NCBI RefSeq assembly: GCF_021021555.1
Contig: NZ_JAINWA010000003.1
Coordinates: 186,001-250,000 of the forward strand
Source of the DNA: Teretinema zuelzerae
GTDB taxonomy: Bacteria > Spirochaetota > Spirochaetia > Treponematales > Treponemataceae
DNA: 64,000 bases
Direction of reading: 5' to 3'
Positions 27,912-35,186 of the stretch are shown in pieces. A program made the translations under genes and the position numbers. Each line of letters begins with the position of its first letter. The stretch's first letter is position 1. The notes under the pieces were generated by a model, which was given only the letters and a program-made list of their open reading frames with translations, did not search any database and was not told where the DNA came from.

Positions 27912-30775
27912 CCCATGCGGTCCAAAAGCTCTTTTATATAGTATCCGGTGTACGACTCTGAACAATCCGCTAATTCTTCGGGGGTTCCCTCGGCGATTAT
28001 CGTGCCGCCTCGTATTCCCCCTTCAGGACCGAGGTCTATGAGACGGTCGGCCTGCAGTATCACATCAAGATTGTGCTCGATCATCAGAACCGTGTTTCCC
28101 TGGTCCACCAGGCGCTGAATGACGACCATAAGCTGCATGACATCGGCGAAATGAAGTCCGGTAGTCGGCTCGTCGAGAATGTACAGCGTTTTTCCGGTGG
28201 ATCTGCGCGCAAGTTCGTTTGCGAGCTTCACCCGCTGAGCTTCGCCGCCCGAGAGGGTTAAGGCGGACTGTCCGAGGCGGACATAGCCGAGCCCGACGGA
28301 CAGAAGAGTTTCGAGCTTGCGGGCGATATGGGGTATGGGAGCGAAAAACTCCGCGGCTTCCTCGATGGTCATTTCAAGGACGTCCGAGATGTTCTTTCCT
28401 TTATATCTCACTTCCAGGGTTTCCCTGTTGAACCTTTTTCCCCCGCATACATCGCAGGCTACGTATACGTCCGGAAGAAAATTCATTTCTATCGTCAACG
28501 TACCGTCGCCCTGGCAGTTTTCGCACCTTCCGCCCTTCACATTAAATGAAAATCTTCCGGCCTTGTACCCGCGCTGTTTTGCGTCCGGAAGGCTTGCGAA
28601 TAGATCGCGAATTCCGGTGAAGACGCCGACATACGTCGCGGGATTGGATCGGGGCGTTCTTCCGATGGGGCTTTGATCGATGTTGATAACCTTATCTAGC
28701 TGATCCAGGCCTTCAATCGAGGCGTAGGCTCCTTCGGCATGGGAAGACCGCATTACCCGGTTCGATATCGCCGGATACAGAACGTCAGATAGCAGCGTCG
28801 ACTTGCCCGAGCCGGAAACTCCCGTTATGCAGGTGAAGGTTCCCAGAGGAATACGGACATCGATGTTTTTCAAATTATGTTCGGTTGCGCCGACGAGTGA
28901 AATAAAATGTCCGTTGCCGGTTCGGCGGTTTTTCGGGATCTCCATCTTCAACGTTCCGGCGAGATACTGCCCGGTAAGGCTTTCCTTAACCTTCATGACT
29001 TCTTCGGGCGTCCCTTGAGCTACGATATAGCCGCCGTGTACGCCGGCACCGGGCCCGAGATCCACCACATGATCCGCCGTTCTGAGAGTCTGTTCGTCGT
29101 GTTCGACTACTATGAGGGTGTTTCCAAGATCGCGGAGATACAACAGAGTGTCGATCAGGCGCTGATTATCGCGCTGATGTAGTCCGATGGAAGGTTCGTC
29201 GAGAATGTACAGAACCCCTATCAAACTCGATCCGATCTGAGTCGCAAGCCGTATGCGCTGGGCTTCGCCGCCCGAGAGCGTAGCCGCTTTCCGTTCCAAC
29301 GAAAGATAGTCGAGCCCGACGTTTTTCATGAACTCGAGGCGCGAAGTAATTTCTTTTAAAATTTGGGAAGCTATTTGCGATTCGGTTTCTGTAAGGGCCA
29401 GTCGTTCGAAGAAAACGAGCGAGTCGGCAACGGAAAGAGCGGAAAGATCGTGGATGTTCTTGTCTCCGACGGTAACAGCAAGCACTTCCGGCTTAAGCCT
29501 CATTCCATGGCACAGCTCGCACTCGCGATTGGACATGTATTTCTCGTAATTCTCGCGTTGCGACTGGGAAAAAGTTTCGGTGTAGCGCCGCTTGAGATCG
29601 GCCATGATTCCAGGCCATGGACGATGATAATTAAAATGCCCTGTCCCTTCCCTGTTCTTATAGACGAAGTCTATGGATTCTTCGCCAGTTCCATGCAACA
29701 AAATGTTGTATATTTTTTTAGATAAATCGCAAATCGGAGTGGAAAGAGAAAACGAATATTTCTTGGCAAGAGCTTCGAACTGGCTGCGGTTCCAGGCGCT
29801 TTCGGGATTATACGGGAGTATTCCGCCTTCGTTAAAAGACAAATTAGGATCGGGTATGATCAAGTCCGGGTCGAATTCCTGCTTCGCCCCCAGACCGGTG
29901 CATTCGGGACAGGCGCCGAACGGATTGTTGAACGAAAACAAACGCGGCTGCAATTCCGGTATCGATATTCCGCAATCGGGACAGGCGTTTTTCTGGGAAA
30001 ACAGAGTCTCGGAATCAGGCCCCTCTTTGTTTTGTCTGGTAACGAGAATTATGCCGCCCGAACTCGACAACGCAGTCTCGACGGATTCTGCGATTCTTTT
30101 TTGCGATTCCTTCGATACGACGATGCGGTCGACAACGACTTCTATCGTGTGTTTTTTTTGCTTGTCGAGTTTAATATCGTCTTCCAGGCTTACGAGAAGG
30201 CCGTCGATTCTCGCGCGCACGAAACCGGCTTTTTTCGCGTCTGCGATGACTTTTTGATGCTCACCCTTTTTCGCCTTGATTATCGGCGCGAGAATCTGGA
30301 TTTTCGATCCTTCGTCCCATCCCACGATGGTGTTGACTATTTGATCAACCGACTGTTCCCTGATTTCGTTTCCGCACTGGGGACAATGAACATGGCCGAC
30401 GCGGGCAAATAAAAGCCGGTAATAGTCGTATATCTCGGTAACGGTGCCTACGGTGGACCGCGGATTATTGTGGGTGGTTTTCTGCTCGATGGATATAGCC
30501 GGGGACAAGCCTTCAATGTAATCGATGTCCGGCTTGTCCATCCTGCCGAGAAATTGCCTGGCGTAGGATGAAAGGGATTCTACATAGCGCCTCTGGCCTT
30601 CGGCGAATATTGTGTCGAATGCCAAGGAACTTTTTCCGGATCCGGACAATCCTGAAATGACAATTAGGGCGTCGCGCGGAAGTTCTATATCGATGTTTTT
30701 TAAATTATGTTCTCGAGCGCCCTTCACGAAAATACGATCATGTCCGCGAGGGCTTTTTGCTTGAAGTTGCTTCAT
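27908..30775 (-). CDS. uvrA: Excinuclease ABC subunit A
   Basis: 955 aa. Damage-recognition ATPase of nucleotide excision repair. Contains both ABC modules: Walker [19 protein letters not shown] (about 35) with signature [17 protein letters not shown], and [18 protein letters not shown] (about 660) with [15 protein letters not shown]. Both zinc modules are present ([13 protein letters not shown] region and [17 protein letters not shown]), and [12 protein letters not shown] and [12 protein letters not shown] are the Walker B boxes. The start is taken at 30775; no Shine-Dalgarno sequence precedes it and a promoter lies 7 nt upstream. Last host gene before the prophage. Confidence 0.96.
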   Translation of the reverse strand: MKQLQAKSPRGHDRIFVKGAREHNLKNIDIELPRDALIVISGLSGSGKSSLAFDTIFAEGQRRYVESLSSYARQFLGRMDKPDIDYIEGLSPAISIEQKTTHNNPRSTVGTVTEIYDYYRLLFARVGHVHCPQCGNEIREQSVDQIVNTIVGWDEGSKIQILAPIIKAKKGEHQKVIADAKKAGFVRARIDGLLVSLEDDIKLDKQKKHTIEVVVDRIVVSKESQKRIAESVETALSSSGGIILVTRQNKEGPDSETLFSQKNACPDCGISIPELQPRLFSFNNPFGACPECTGLGAKQEFDPDLIIPDPNLSFNEGGILPYNPESAWNRSQFEALAKKYSFSLSTPICDLSKKIYNILLHGTGEESIDFVYKNREGTGHFNYHRPWPGIMADLKRRYTETFSQSQRENYEKYMSNRECELCHGMRLKPEVLAVTVGDKNIHDLSALSVADSLVFFERLALTETESQIASQILKEITSRLEFMKNVGLDYLSLERKAATLSGGEAQRIRLATQIGSSLIGVLYILDEPSIGLHQRDNQRLIDTLLYLRDLGNTLIVVEHDEQTLRTADHVVDLGPGAGVHGGYIVAQGTPEEVMKVKESLTGQYLAGTLKMEIPKNRRTGNGHFISLVGATEHNLKNIDVRIPLGTFTCITGVSGSGKSTLLSDVLYPAISNRVMRSSHAEGAYASIEGLDQLDKVINIDQSPIGRTPRSNPATYVGVFTGIRDLFASLPDAKQRGYKAGRFSFNVKGGRCENCQGDGTLTIEMNFLPDVYVACDVCGGKRFNRETLEVRYKGKNISDVLEMTIEEAAEFFAPIPHIARKLETLLSVGLGYVRLGQSALTLSGGEAQRVKLANELARRSTGKTLYILDEPTTGLHFADVMQLMVVIQRLVDQGNTVLMIEHNLDVILQADRLIDLGPEGGIRGGTIIAEGTPEELADCSESYTGYYIKELLDRMG

Positions 30776-30782
30776 GAAATTG

Positions 30783-30811
30783 ATAATACCTCTTGTTCGT
30801 CCCGCGGTCAA
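30783..30811 (-). promoter_or_regulatory. Promoter of uvrA, leaderless geometry
   Basis: On the minus strand TTGACC (30806-30811), 17 bp, TATTAT (30783-30788), then 7 nt to the uvrA ATG. No LexA-like palindrome is seen around it. Confidence 0.6.
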
Positions 30812-30832
30812 TTATCAGGGATGAGGACAAAA

Positions 30833-30860
30833 AAAAGACCACGTAAATACGTGGTCTTTT
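30833..30860. terminator. Bidirectional terminator, displaced from tRNA-Val
   Basis: A perfect 12-bp stem AAAAGACCACGT / ACGTGGTCTTTT with loop AAAT. It directly abuts the left attachment repeat. In the uninterrupted chromosome it would lie at the 3' end of tRNA-Val; after integration it is about 29.5 kb away from the tRNA. Confidence 0.85.
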
Positions 30861-30902
30861 GGGCGCTGAGGGGATCGAACCCCCGACATTCTGGGTGTAA
30901 AC
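30858..30902. repeat. attL: 45-bp duplicate of the tRNA-Val 3' part
   Basis: Identical over 45 bp to 60344-60388 and in the same orientation. It covers the tRNA 3' end back to the anticodon loop (GTGTAAAC end), after which the two copies diverge. Marks the left prophage boundary. It is only a tRNA fragment and cannot be a functional tRNA. Confidence 0.93.
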
Positions 30903-30998
30903 TCATTCCCGCCTTGCGACATAGGCTTATTACCAGTAAATAGAATAGTATAATATAGAAGAATAAATCAATACCTGTAAATGAAATATTTATATTGT

Positions 30999-31018
30999 GG
31001 CACAATTTTGACACACAA
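30999..31018 (+). repeat. Candidate integrase arm-type site, left end
   Basis: GGCACAATTTTGACACACAA occurs here and again, exactly, at 60260-60279 in the same orientation. An inverted relative (GTGTGCCAGAATTGTGCC) lies at 31061-31078, and a short palindrome of the same words at 60248-60265. Placement at both prophage ends outside genes fits attP arm sites. Confidence 0.6.
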
Positions 31019-31078
31019 GACATTCTGGTAAGTGAGACAGCCGGCACAAAGGCGTTTTTAGTGTGCCAGAATTGTGCC

Positions 31079-31121
31079 AAAAAAAAGGAGAAATCCGGCC
31101 AACCTTATGCCGAATTTCTCC
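31079..31121 (-). terminator. Terminator of the late/lysis operon
   Basis: On the minus strand GGAGAAATTCGGC (31109-31121) pairs with GCCGGATTTCTCC (31087-31099), followed by eight T (31079-31086). Lies just after the spanin-like genes and ends leftward late transcription before attL. Confidence 0.88.
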
Positions 31122-31144
31122 CTATTCCTTCCTTGGTTCTCCAC

Positions 31145-31582
31145 CTAATGAGGCCTCTTTCTTAACAAAATTAAGGTTATTATAACAAAGGCAGCGGTGC
31201 TAACGATCGAGAAAAGTATATTTCGCTGCACTTTGCACCTGGCTAATTCATTATTGATTCGCCCTATTTCTCCTTCTTTCTGTGAGAGGACCCGGGACTG
31301 GCCGATCGCGTATACTTCGAAGGATTTCCGTAAACTCGTCGTTGTCGTCCGTTCCGTCCTCAATTGAGAGTTCAAGAGTTGCGAGTCCTTGTTCAAGGAT
31401 TCTGCTTTCATCCTCAATTCTTGAACCTGTGATTCCCAATTCTGCCTGTTGCTCTGAGAGGTCTCCCAGAGCTTCTCTAGTCGGTCCAGTTCGTTCGAGT
31501 TCGCCAGAAACCACGCTTCCGGGTGTACGGCACCCAAAAAGAGAAAGAACAAGAATATAAAGGCAGATGTTTTTTGCTTCAT
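31145..31582 (-). CDS. Inner-membrane spanin-like lysis protein
   Basis: 145 aa: an N-terminal hydrophobic segment (AFIFLFFLFLGAVHPEA), a long polar helical part with heptad character (about 28-115), and a C-terminal transmembrane helix (ILFSIVSTAAFVIITLILL). Length, coiled coil and place after the endolysin resemble an Rz-type i-spanin, which links to an outer-membrane lipoprotein partner to fuse the membranes at lysis. Unlike lambda Rz it has a second, C-terminal membrane helix. Starts 10 nt inside the lipoprotein gene, in another frame. Confidence 0.6.
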   Translation of the reverse strand: MKQKTSAFIFLFFLFLGAVHPEAWFLANSNELDRLEKLWETSQSNRQNWESQVQELRMKAESLNKDSQLLNSQLRTERTTTTSLRKSFEVYAIGQSRVLSQKEGEIGRINNELARCKVQRNILFSIVSTAAFVIITLILLRKRPH

Positions 31583-31592
31583 AGGTTTTCAT
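31251..31592 (-). CDS. Outer-membrane spanin-like lipoprotein, overlapping in another frame
   Basis: 113 aa starting MKTYEAKNICLYILVLSLFGC: a short lipoprotein signal peptide with lipobox LFGC. The mature part is polar and ends in a proline- and arginine-rich tail. Its ATG overlaps the endolysin stop (ATGA). It shares about 330 nt with the 145-aa gene in a different frame, both starting within 10 nt. In lambda, Rz1 lies inside Rz in a similar way. Whether both frames are expressed cannot be decided by eye. Confidence 0.5.
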   Translation of the reverse strand: MKTYEAKNICLYILVLSLFGCRTPGSVVSGELERTGPTREALGDLSEQQAELGITGSRIEDESRILEQGLATLELSIEDGTDDNDEFTEILRSIRDRPVPGPLTERRRNRANQ

Positions 31593-32029
31593 GATCCCAA
31601 CTGATAATGAGGGTAATCCGGATAATCTTTCCAATCACCTCCCCAGGCAAATCCGCGCGCTTTGAAAACATTCGCGATTACTTGCCATCGGGGATCTGTT
31701 GCAGGTGGCCAAACAGCCCGCCCGCCTTCAAGCGGCACAACGTCAAGGGCCTTCCCGCTTTGGTGCCGGCTTCGGTTCTGGATACCATCAGCGTTGGTAA
31801 CGGTATATCGATTTTCCTTTTCCGGAAGAGTCCCGAGACCGGCGATAGCCCGCAGCCTGTTTACCTCGGCCAAATCCTTTCGCCCTTGAGCAAAAAGAGC
31901 CTGCTGCTCTTCAGTTGTTCTCAAGGTCGAAACAACCGATACCCGGACCCCAAGCCTCCTCAGTTCGGCAAGGGCTTCTTCCGCCCGGCTTCTGGCCGGT
32001 TCTTTCAGATCGGATAATGCGCGGCTCAT
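31589..32029 (-). CDS. Endolysin, M15-type D-Ala/L-Ala peptidase
   Basis: 146 aa, a zinc peptidase of the VanY/M15 type that cuts peptidoglycan cross-bridges or stem peptides. The S-x-H-x-x-G-x-A-x-D motif is complete (SRHQSGKALDVVPL) and the catalytic end WGGDWKDYPDYPHYQL supplies the second glutamate/aspartate and histidine. No signal peptide, so it needs a holin. Starts by ATGA overlap with the gene before it. Confidence 0.88.
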   Translation of the reverse strand: MSRALSDLKEPARSRAEEALAELRRLGVRVSVVSTLRTTEEQQALFAQGRKDLAEVNRLRAIAGLGTLPEKENRYTVTNADGIQNRSRHQSGKALDVVPLEGGRAVWPPATDPRWQVIANVFKARGFAWGGDWKDYPDYPHYQLGS

Positions 32030-32766
32030 ACGGGACCGCCTTCAAGGGACAAGAGATACCCTTCGTTCTTCAAGATAGGGTCATCAACAGACGTCTTCCG
32101 AAATTCGGGCAGGATGAACCGGTCGCGGGATGCCTTGTAGAGAAATATTTTCTCCCTTGTTCTGGTACAGATTACGTCTCTCGTTTTATTTGCCCAAGTG
32201 TACAAAATGATACTAATTCCTTGGGATATGATATCCCAGGAGGGGTACCCTTCCCCGCAGGTTGTTTTATGGGTCGCCGTCAGAAATACGGCATACTCCT
32301 TCTGAATGTCATGAAGAACATCTGCGAGATACCCAGCAATTTCATTAAAGGAAAGCTTCTCCCGCATGTGATTTTCATCGATTCGTTGAAACAACTCGCC
32401 CTTAATGAAATTCTCCACCTGGACGGCCGGAAACTCGCATTTAACATATTGGGTAAAGACGCGGTAAATATCGTCGCTCAAGGAGCGGACGATCCGGCGC
32501 ATGTCTGCTTTTACTTTATCGTCGATGATGTTCGATTCGCGGAAAAGCGACTTCCTGATTTCTTCATCGTGTGCGCGTGCGGCTTCTTTTTCGTCGAGCT
32601 CTTTTTTTAACGAATTGAGTTTTTTATCAACCGTATCGCCAATAGAAACGCTTTTGTCTCCGGCGCCGAGCTTAAGGCCGCGGAACCATACAAGCACAAA
32701 AAGCAGAATCAATCCCATCCCGATCACCAGCCAGCCGGCGGTCGGGATGTATTGTACTCTCTCCAT
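32026..32766 (-). CDS. Membrane-anchored protein of the lysis module, possible holin-related
   Basis: 246 aa with one N-terminal transmembrane helix (TAGWLVIGMGLILLFVLVWF), then a charged coiled-coil stretch (KLNSLKKELDEKEAARAHDEEIRK) and a cytoplasmic or periplasmic domain. It lies immediately before the endolysin, where holins are usually found, but it is too long for a classic holin and has a single helix. GGGGGA precedes the ATG, and the junction element (CCTGACTATA) lies upstream. Function not established. Confidence 0.5.
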   Translation of the reverse strand: MERVQYIPTAGWLVIGMGLILLFVLVWFRGLKLGAGDKSVSIGDTVDKKLNSLKKELDEKEAARAHDEEIRKSLFRESNIIDDKVKADMRRIVRSLSDDIYRVFTQYVKCEFPAVQVENFIKGELFQRIDENHMREKLSFNEIAGYLADVLHDIQKEYAVFLTATHKTTCGEGYPSWDIISQGISIILYTWANKTRDVICTRTREKIFLYKASRDRFILPEFRKTSVDDPILKNEGYLLSLEGGPV

Positions 32767-32777
32767 TTAAATCCCCC

Positions 32778-32798
32778 TGACACTATAGTCAGGTTAGG
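32778..32798 (-). promoter_or_regulatory. Late junction element copy 1
   Basis: On the minus strand TAACCTGACTATAGTGTCAGG. The core CTGACTATA is shared by all five copies. Here CCTGAC and GTCAGG also form a 6-bp hairpin with loop TATAGT-like centre just before the ribosome binding site of the gene at 32766. Confidence 0.55.
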
Positions 32799-32801
32799 AT
32801 T

Positions 32802-34139
32802 TTATGCTTGATAAATTATGAACTCTACCTGTAATGATCCAGATAAGGTAGTTCCTGATCCACTTGTTATAACCAAGAAAGAGCCATTACCGTTATGAAC
32901 AAACTCAAGCTGTGTAGAAGTAACACGATGAAGTCTAGCTATTTCATTATGTAGATACCTTCCGTCACAACCAATACTGGTTCCAACTGCTGGGTTTAAA
33001 TAAGGGCTCAATGCCGTATATACTGCTGCCTGTGTCGTTCCGGGGGCGAAGTATTTATAGAGCTTCGGAGCAACATCGGCCACGTTGGCATATGAAGGGA
33101 AATACCGTCCATCCCAGAGTTTGTTAAGTTCTCCTCTGGTGGCATCGTACACCTTTCCTACGACGCCGCCACCGGCTTCAAGGGGATCGGAGCGGATTAA
33201 TATACCGGAACCTGGGCTAATATATCCGCCAGCAATAAACACTCCATTATCATCGGTTGCGACGCATGAAAAGTCACCGACTGCTCCAAATGGTTGCTGT
33301 ATATTCTCTTCACTAAAATCTTTGCCGGTTGTCGAAAAGGCAATCTTTCCGCTTCCACCAACGGCGACCCATTTTCCACTTCCATAGACAACATCCAGTA
33401 TTGTATTTGTCCCAAATGAACTTGATCCTAGCGTAAAAGATGTTCCGGTTGTAGAATATGCAACCTTGCCTTGCCATCCAACGGCGACCCACATTCCGTT
33501 CCCGTAAGCAACACCTTCAATAATGCTGACACCGAATGGACTACTTCCAAGGGAGAAAGATGTGCCATTGGTTGAATAGGATATAATTCCACTATTTCCA
33601 ACGGCTACCCATGTTTCATTTCCATAAGCAACATCAAGTATAGCATTAGATCCGAATGGACTACTTCCAAGAGTAAAGGAGGTTCCATTGGTTGAATATG
33701 CAATCTTTCCAACATTACCACCAGCGACCCACATTCCATTTCCGTAGGAAATTGCCCATATGATTGTTGATCCGAATGGACTACTTCCAAGAGTAAAGGT
33801 GGTTCCATTGGTTGAATAGGCAATCTTTCCAGCATCACCAACGGCGACCCACATTCCATTCCCATATGCAATATCCTGGATGCTAGATGTACCAAATGGA
33901 CTAGTTCCAAGAGTAAAGGTGGTTCCATTGGTTGAATAGGCAATCTTGCTTCCACCAACGGCGACCCACCTTCCATTCCCATATGCAATTGACCTTATGG
34001 TATCTGATCCGAACACACTTGATAGTCTTTCCCAAACAACGCCCGGATGTGATTCCACGCCATCATTTGCCTGAACACACCCAGCAAGCGTTAGCGCCGC
34101 GGCTCCGGTTGCCAGCATTCGAGTCCAGAAGTGCTTCAT
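32802..34139 (-). CDS. Possible separate lipoprotein started inside the tail-fibre frame
   Basis: ATG at 34137-34139 is preceded by GGGAGG with 6 nt spacing and opens MKHFWTRMLATGAAALTLAGC, a convincing lipoprotein signal peptide with lipobox LAGC, in frame with the longer ORF. The 445-aa product would be a lipoprotein carrying the whole propeller. Either both a fibre and a surface lipoprotein are made, or two genes were fused when the stop between them was lost (the junction reads TTTGGATG, one base from a TGATG overlap). Confidence 0.5.
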   Translation of the reverse strand: MKHFWTRMLATGAAALTLAGCVQANDGVESHPGVVWERLSSVFGSDTIRSIAYGNGRWVAVGGSKIAYSTNGTTFTLGTSPFGTSSIQDIAYGNGMWVAVGDAGKIAYSTNGTTFTLGSSPFGSTIIWAISYGNGMWVAGGNVGKIAYSTNGTSFTLGSSPFGSNAILDVAYGNETWVAVGNSGIISYSTNGTSFSLGSSPFGVSIIEGVAYGNGMWVAVGWQGKVAYSTTGTSFTLGSSSFGTNTILDVVYGSGKWVAVGGSGKIAFSTTGKDFSEENIQQPFGAVGDFSCVATDDNGVFIAGGYISPGSGILIRSDPLEAGGGVVGKVYDATRGELNKLWDGRYFPSYANVADVAPKLYKYFAPGTTQAAVYTALSPYLNPAVGTSIGCDGRYLHNEIARLHRVTSTQLEFVHNGNGSFLVITSGSGTTLSGSLQVEFIIYQA

Positions 34140-35186
34140 CCAAACCTCCCTTGTTCCATCCATGCCTAAATATTCTTGCATCGCGAATTCATACTCGCGT
34201 GTTGCATCATTAGGATAGCGCGGATTCTTCCCCATGTAAATCTGTCTTGTGCCCGGAGTTGATCCAGATCGTGGGACGAGAGTATTTCCGGCTATAGATG
34301 CGACGAATTCCTCGAACTGGATTTCCAGCGTCTTTATTTTCTCTGCCATCAAAACATTCGTCACAAGCACATCATACGCCGCATCGATGTCGGCCGGGAT
34401 CGCCACACCATTCGCCTTGTACACTCGAGCTGATGCCGCGAGATCGATCAGCGCCATTGACCGGTACTTGAGGTAATCCTCGGTTCTGGGAGCCTCCCAG
34501 TAGTAGCCGTCGAACACCCGGAGCGCCTTGATTGAATCGCTCGTACCTGCCTGTACCAGTGTCCCGCCGCGAACGAATACGCAGTCCCCCGGCCGCGCCC
34601 TCTTCCCTACCGCAGATGCGGAGAACTTGTACGGCGCTGAGGTTGTCTGGTAGAGCGATACCGAACCGGACCCGTTTGTAACCGCCCCGGCGATACCAAG
34701 GAACTGCTGCTTGAGGGCGATTCGCACATCCGAGAGTCGTACCGCACGGGGATAGAGGGATACCGATTCCGTTACCTCGGCGCCGGTGTTTATCATCTCG
34801 CCGATCGCAAGCCAACTGGCTTCCGTTAAGGCGGTGAACGTCCCTTCAACAATACTATACCATGTCTGGTTTGATATCCTGAAAAACCCCACAACCGGGA
34901 CACCGCCAGCGACAGGGAGCAGGATGTACCCGTCGAGTGCATAGTTCGGATTAAGCATGTTATTATTGACGGTGAGTTTCTTTTCATCGAAGTAGATAAA
35001 TCCGGGAACGTCGGCGGCGACTCCTGCTGTCGTAAACCCGTGGATATAACATTCACCATCGTTGATATCTGCGAAGGCGGCGTATCCCTTTTTAACGCCG
35101 ATGCCGAGCGAGGATTGCCCTTGGGGCCGGTAGCACCGGTTGGGCCAGTAGACCCTTGCGGCCCTTGTATAGCCGTCGGGGTCCAC
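32802..35186 (-). CDS. Tail fibre/receptor-binding protein, downstream frame, with seven-repeat propeller
   Basis: The open frame covers 794 codons, but its first about 25 codons overlap, in another frame, the collagen-like end of the preceding tail gene, and no ribosome binding site is seen there. I therefore read it as the continuation of that gene after a -1 frame change. Parts: a tail domain to about residue 320, then from residue 350 an internal methionine with a lipoprotein-type signal, then about seven 40-aa repeats (YGNGMWVAVG core) and a C-terminal domain. The repeats look like the blades of a seven-bladed beta-propeller. Probably receptor binding. Confidence 0.6.
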   Translation of the reverse strand: MDPDGYTRAARVYWPNRCYRPQGQSSLGIGVKKGYAAFADINDGECYIHGFTTAGVAADVPGFIYFDEKKLTVNNNMLNPNYALDGYILLPVAGGVPVVGFFRISNQTWYSIVEGTFTALTEASWLAIGEMINTGAEVTESVSLYPRAVRLSDVRIALKQQFLGIAGAVTNGSGSVSLYQTTSAPYKFSASAVGKRARPGDCVFVRGGTLVQAGTSDSIKALRVFDGYYWEAPRTEDYLKYRSMALIDLAASARVYKANGVAIPADIDAAYDVLVTNVLMAEKIKTLEIQFEEFVASIAGNTLVPRSGSTPGTRQIYMGKNPRYPNDATREYEFAMQEYLGMDGTREVWMKHFWTRMLATGAAALTLAGCVQANDGVESHPGVVWERLSSVFGSDTIRSIAYGNGRWVAVGGSKIAYSTNGTTFTLGTSPFGTSSIQDIAYGNGMWVAVGDAGKIAYSTNGTTFTLGSSPFGSTIIWAISYGNGMWVAGGNVGKIAYSTNGTSFTLGSSPFGSNAILDVAYGNETWVAVGNSGIISYSTNGTSFSLGSSPFGVSIIEGVAYGNGMWVAVGWQGKVAYSTTGTSFTLGSSSFGTNTILDVVYGSGKWVAVGGSGKIAFSTTGKDFSEENIQQPFGAVGDFSCVATDDNGVFIAGGYISPGSGILIRSDPLEAGGGVVGKVYDATRGELNKLWDGRYFPSYANVADVAPKLYKYFAPGTTQAAVYTALSPYLNPAVGTSIGCDGRYLHNEIARLHRVTSTQLEFVHNGNGSFLVITSGSGTTLSGSLQVEFIIYQA
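33280..34010 (-). repeat. Tandem repeat array, period 120 bp, about seven copies
   Basis: The word GGCGACCCA recurs at about 33363, 33483, 33723, 33843 and 33960 (GGCTACCCA at 33603): steps of 120 bp, the last one 117. Each copy encodes about 40 residues with YGNGxWVAVG and AYSTNGTTFTLGSSPFG. Adjacent copies are highly similar at the DNA level, so the array is prone to recombination. Confidence 0.88.

Noticed and set aside
24765-27965. Upstream start for the LptD-like gene at 27965
   Set aside because: It would lie inside uvrA and put 18 residues before the signal peptide; ATGA coupling at 27911 is preferred.
30858-30902. Second tRNA-Val gene at the left prophage end
   Set aside because: Only the 3' 42 nt of the tRNA are present; the sequence diverges at the anticodon loop.
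33280-34010. Regular repeats considered as a CRISPR array
   Set aside because: Period is 120 bp, there are no conserved repeat plus variable spacer units, and the repeats are coding and in frame. The Cas2-like gene is far away and has no array.
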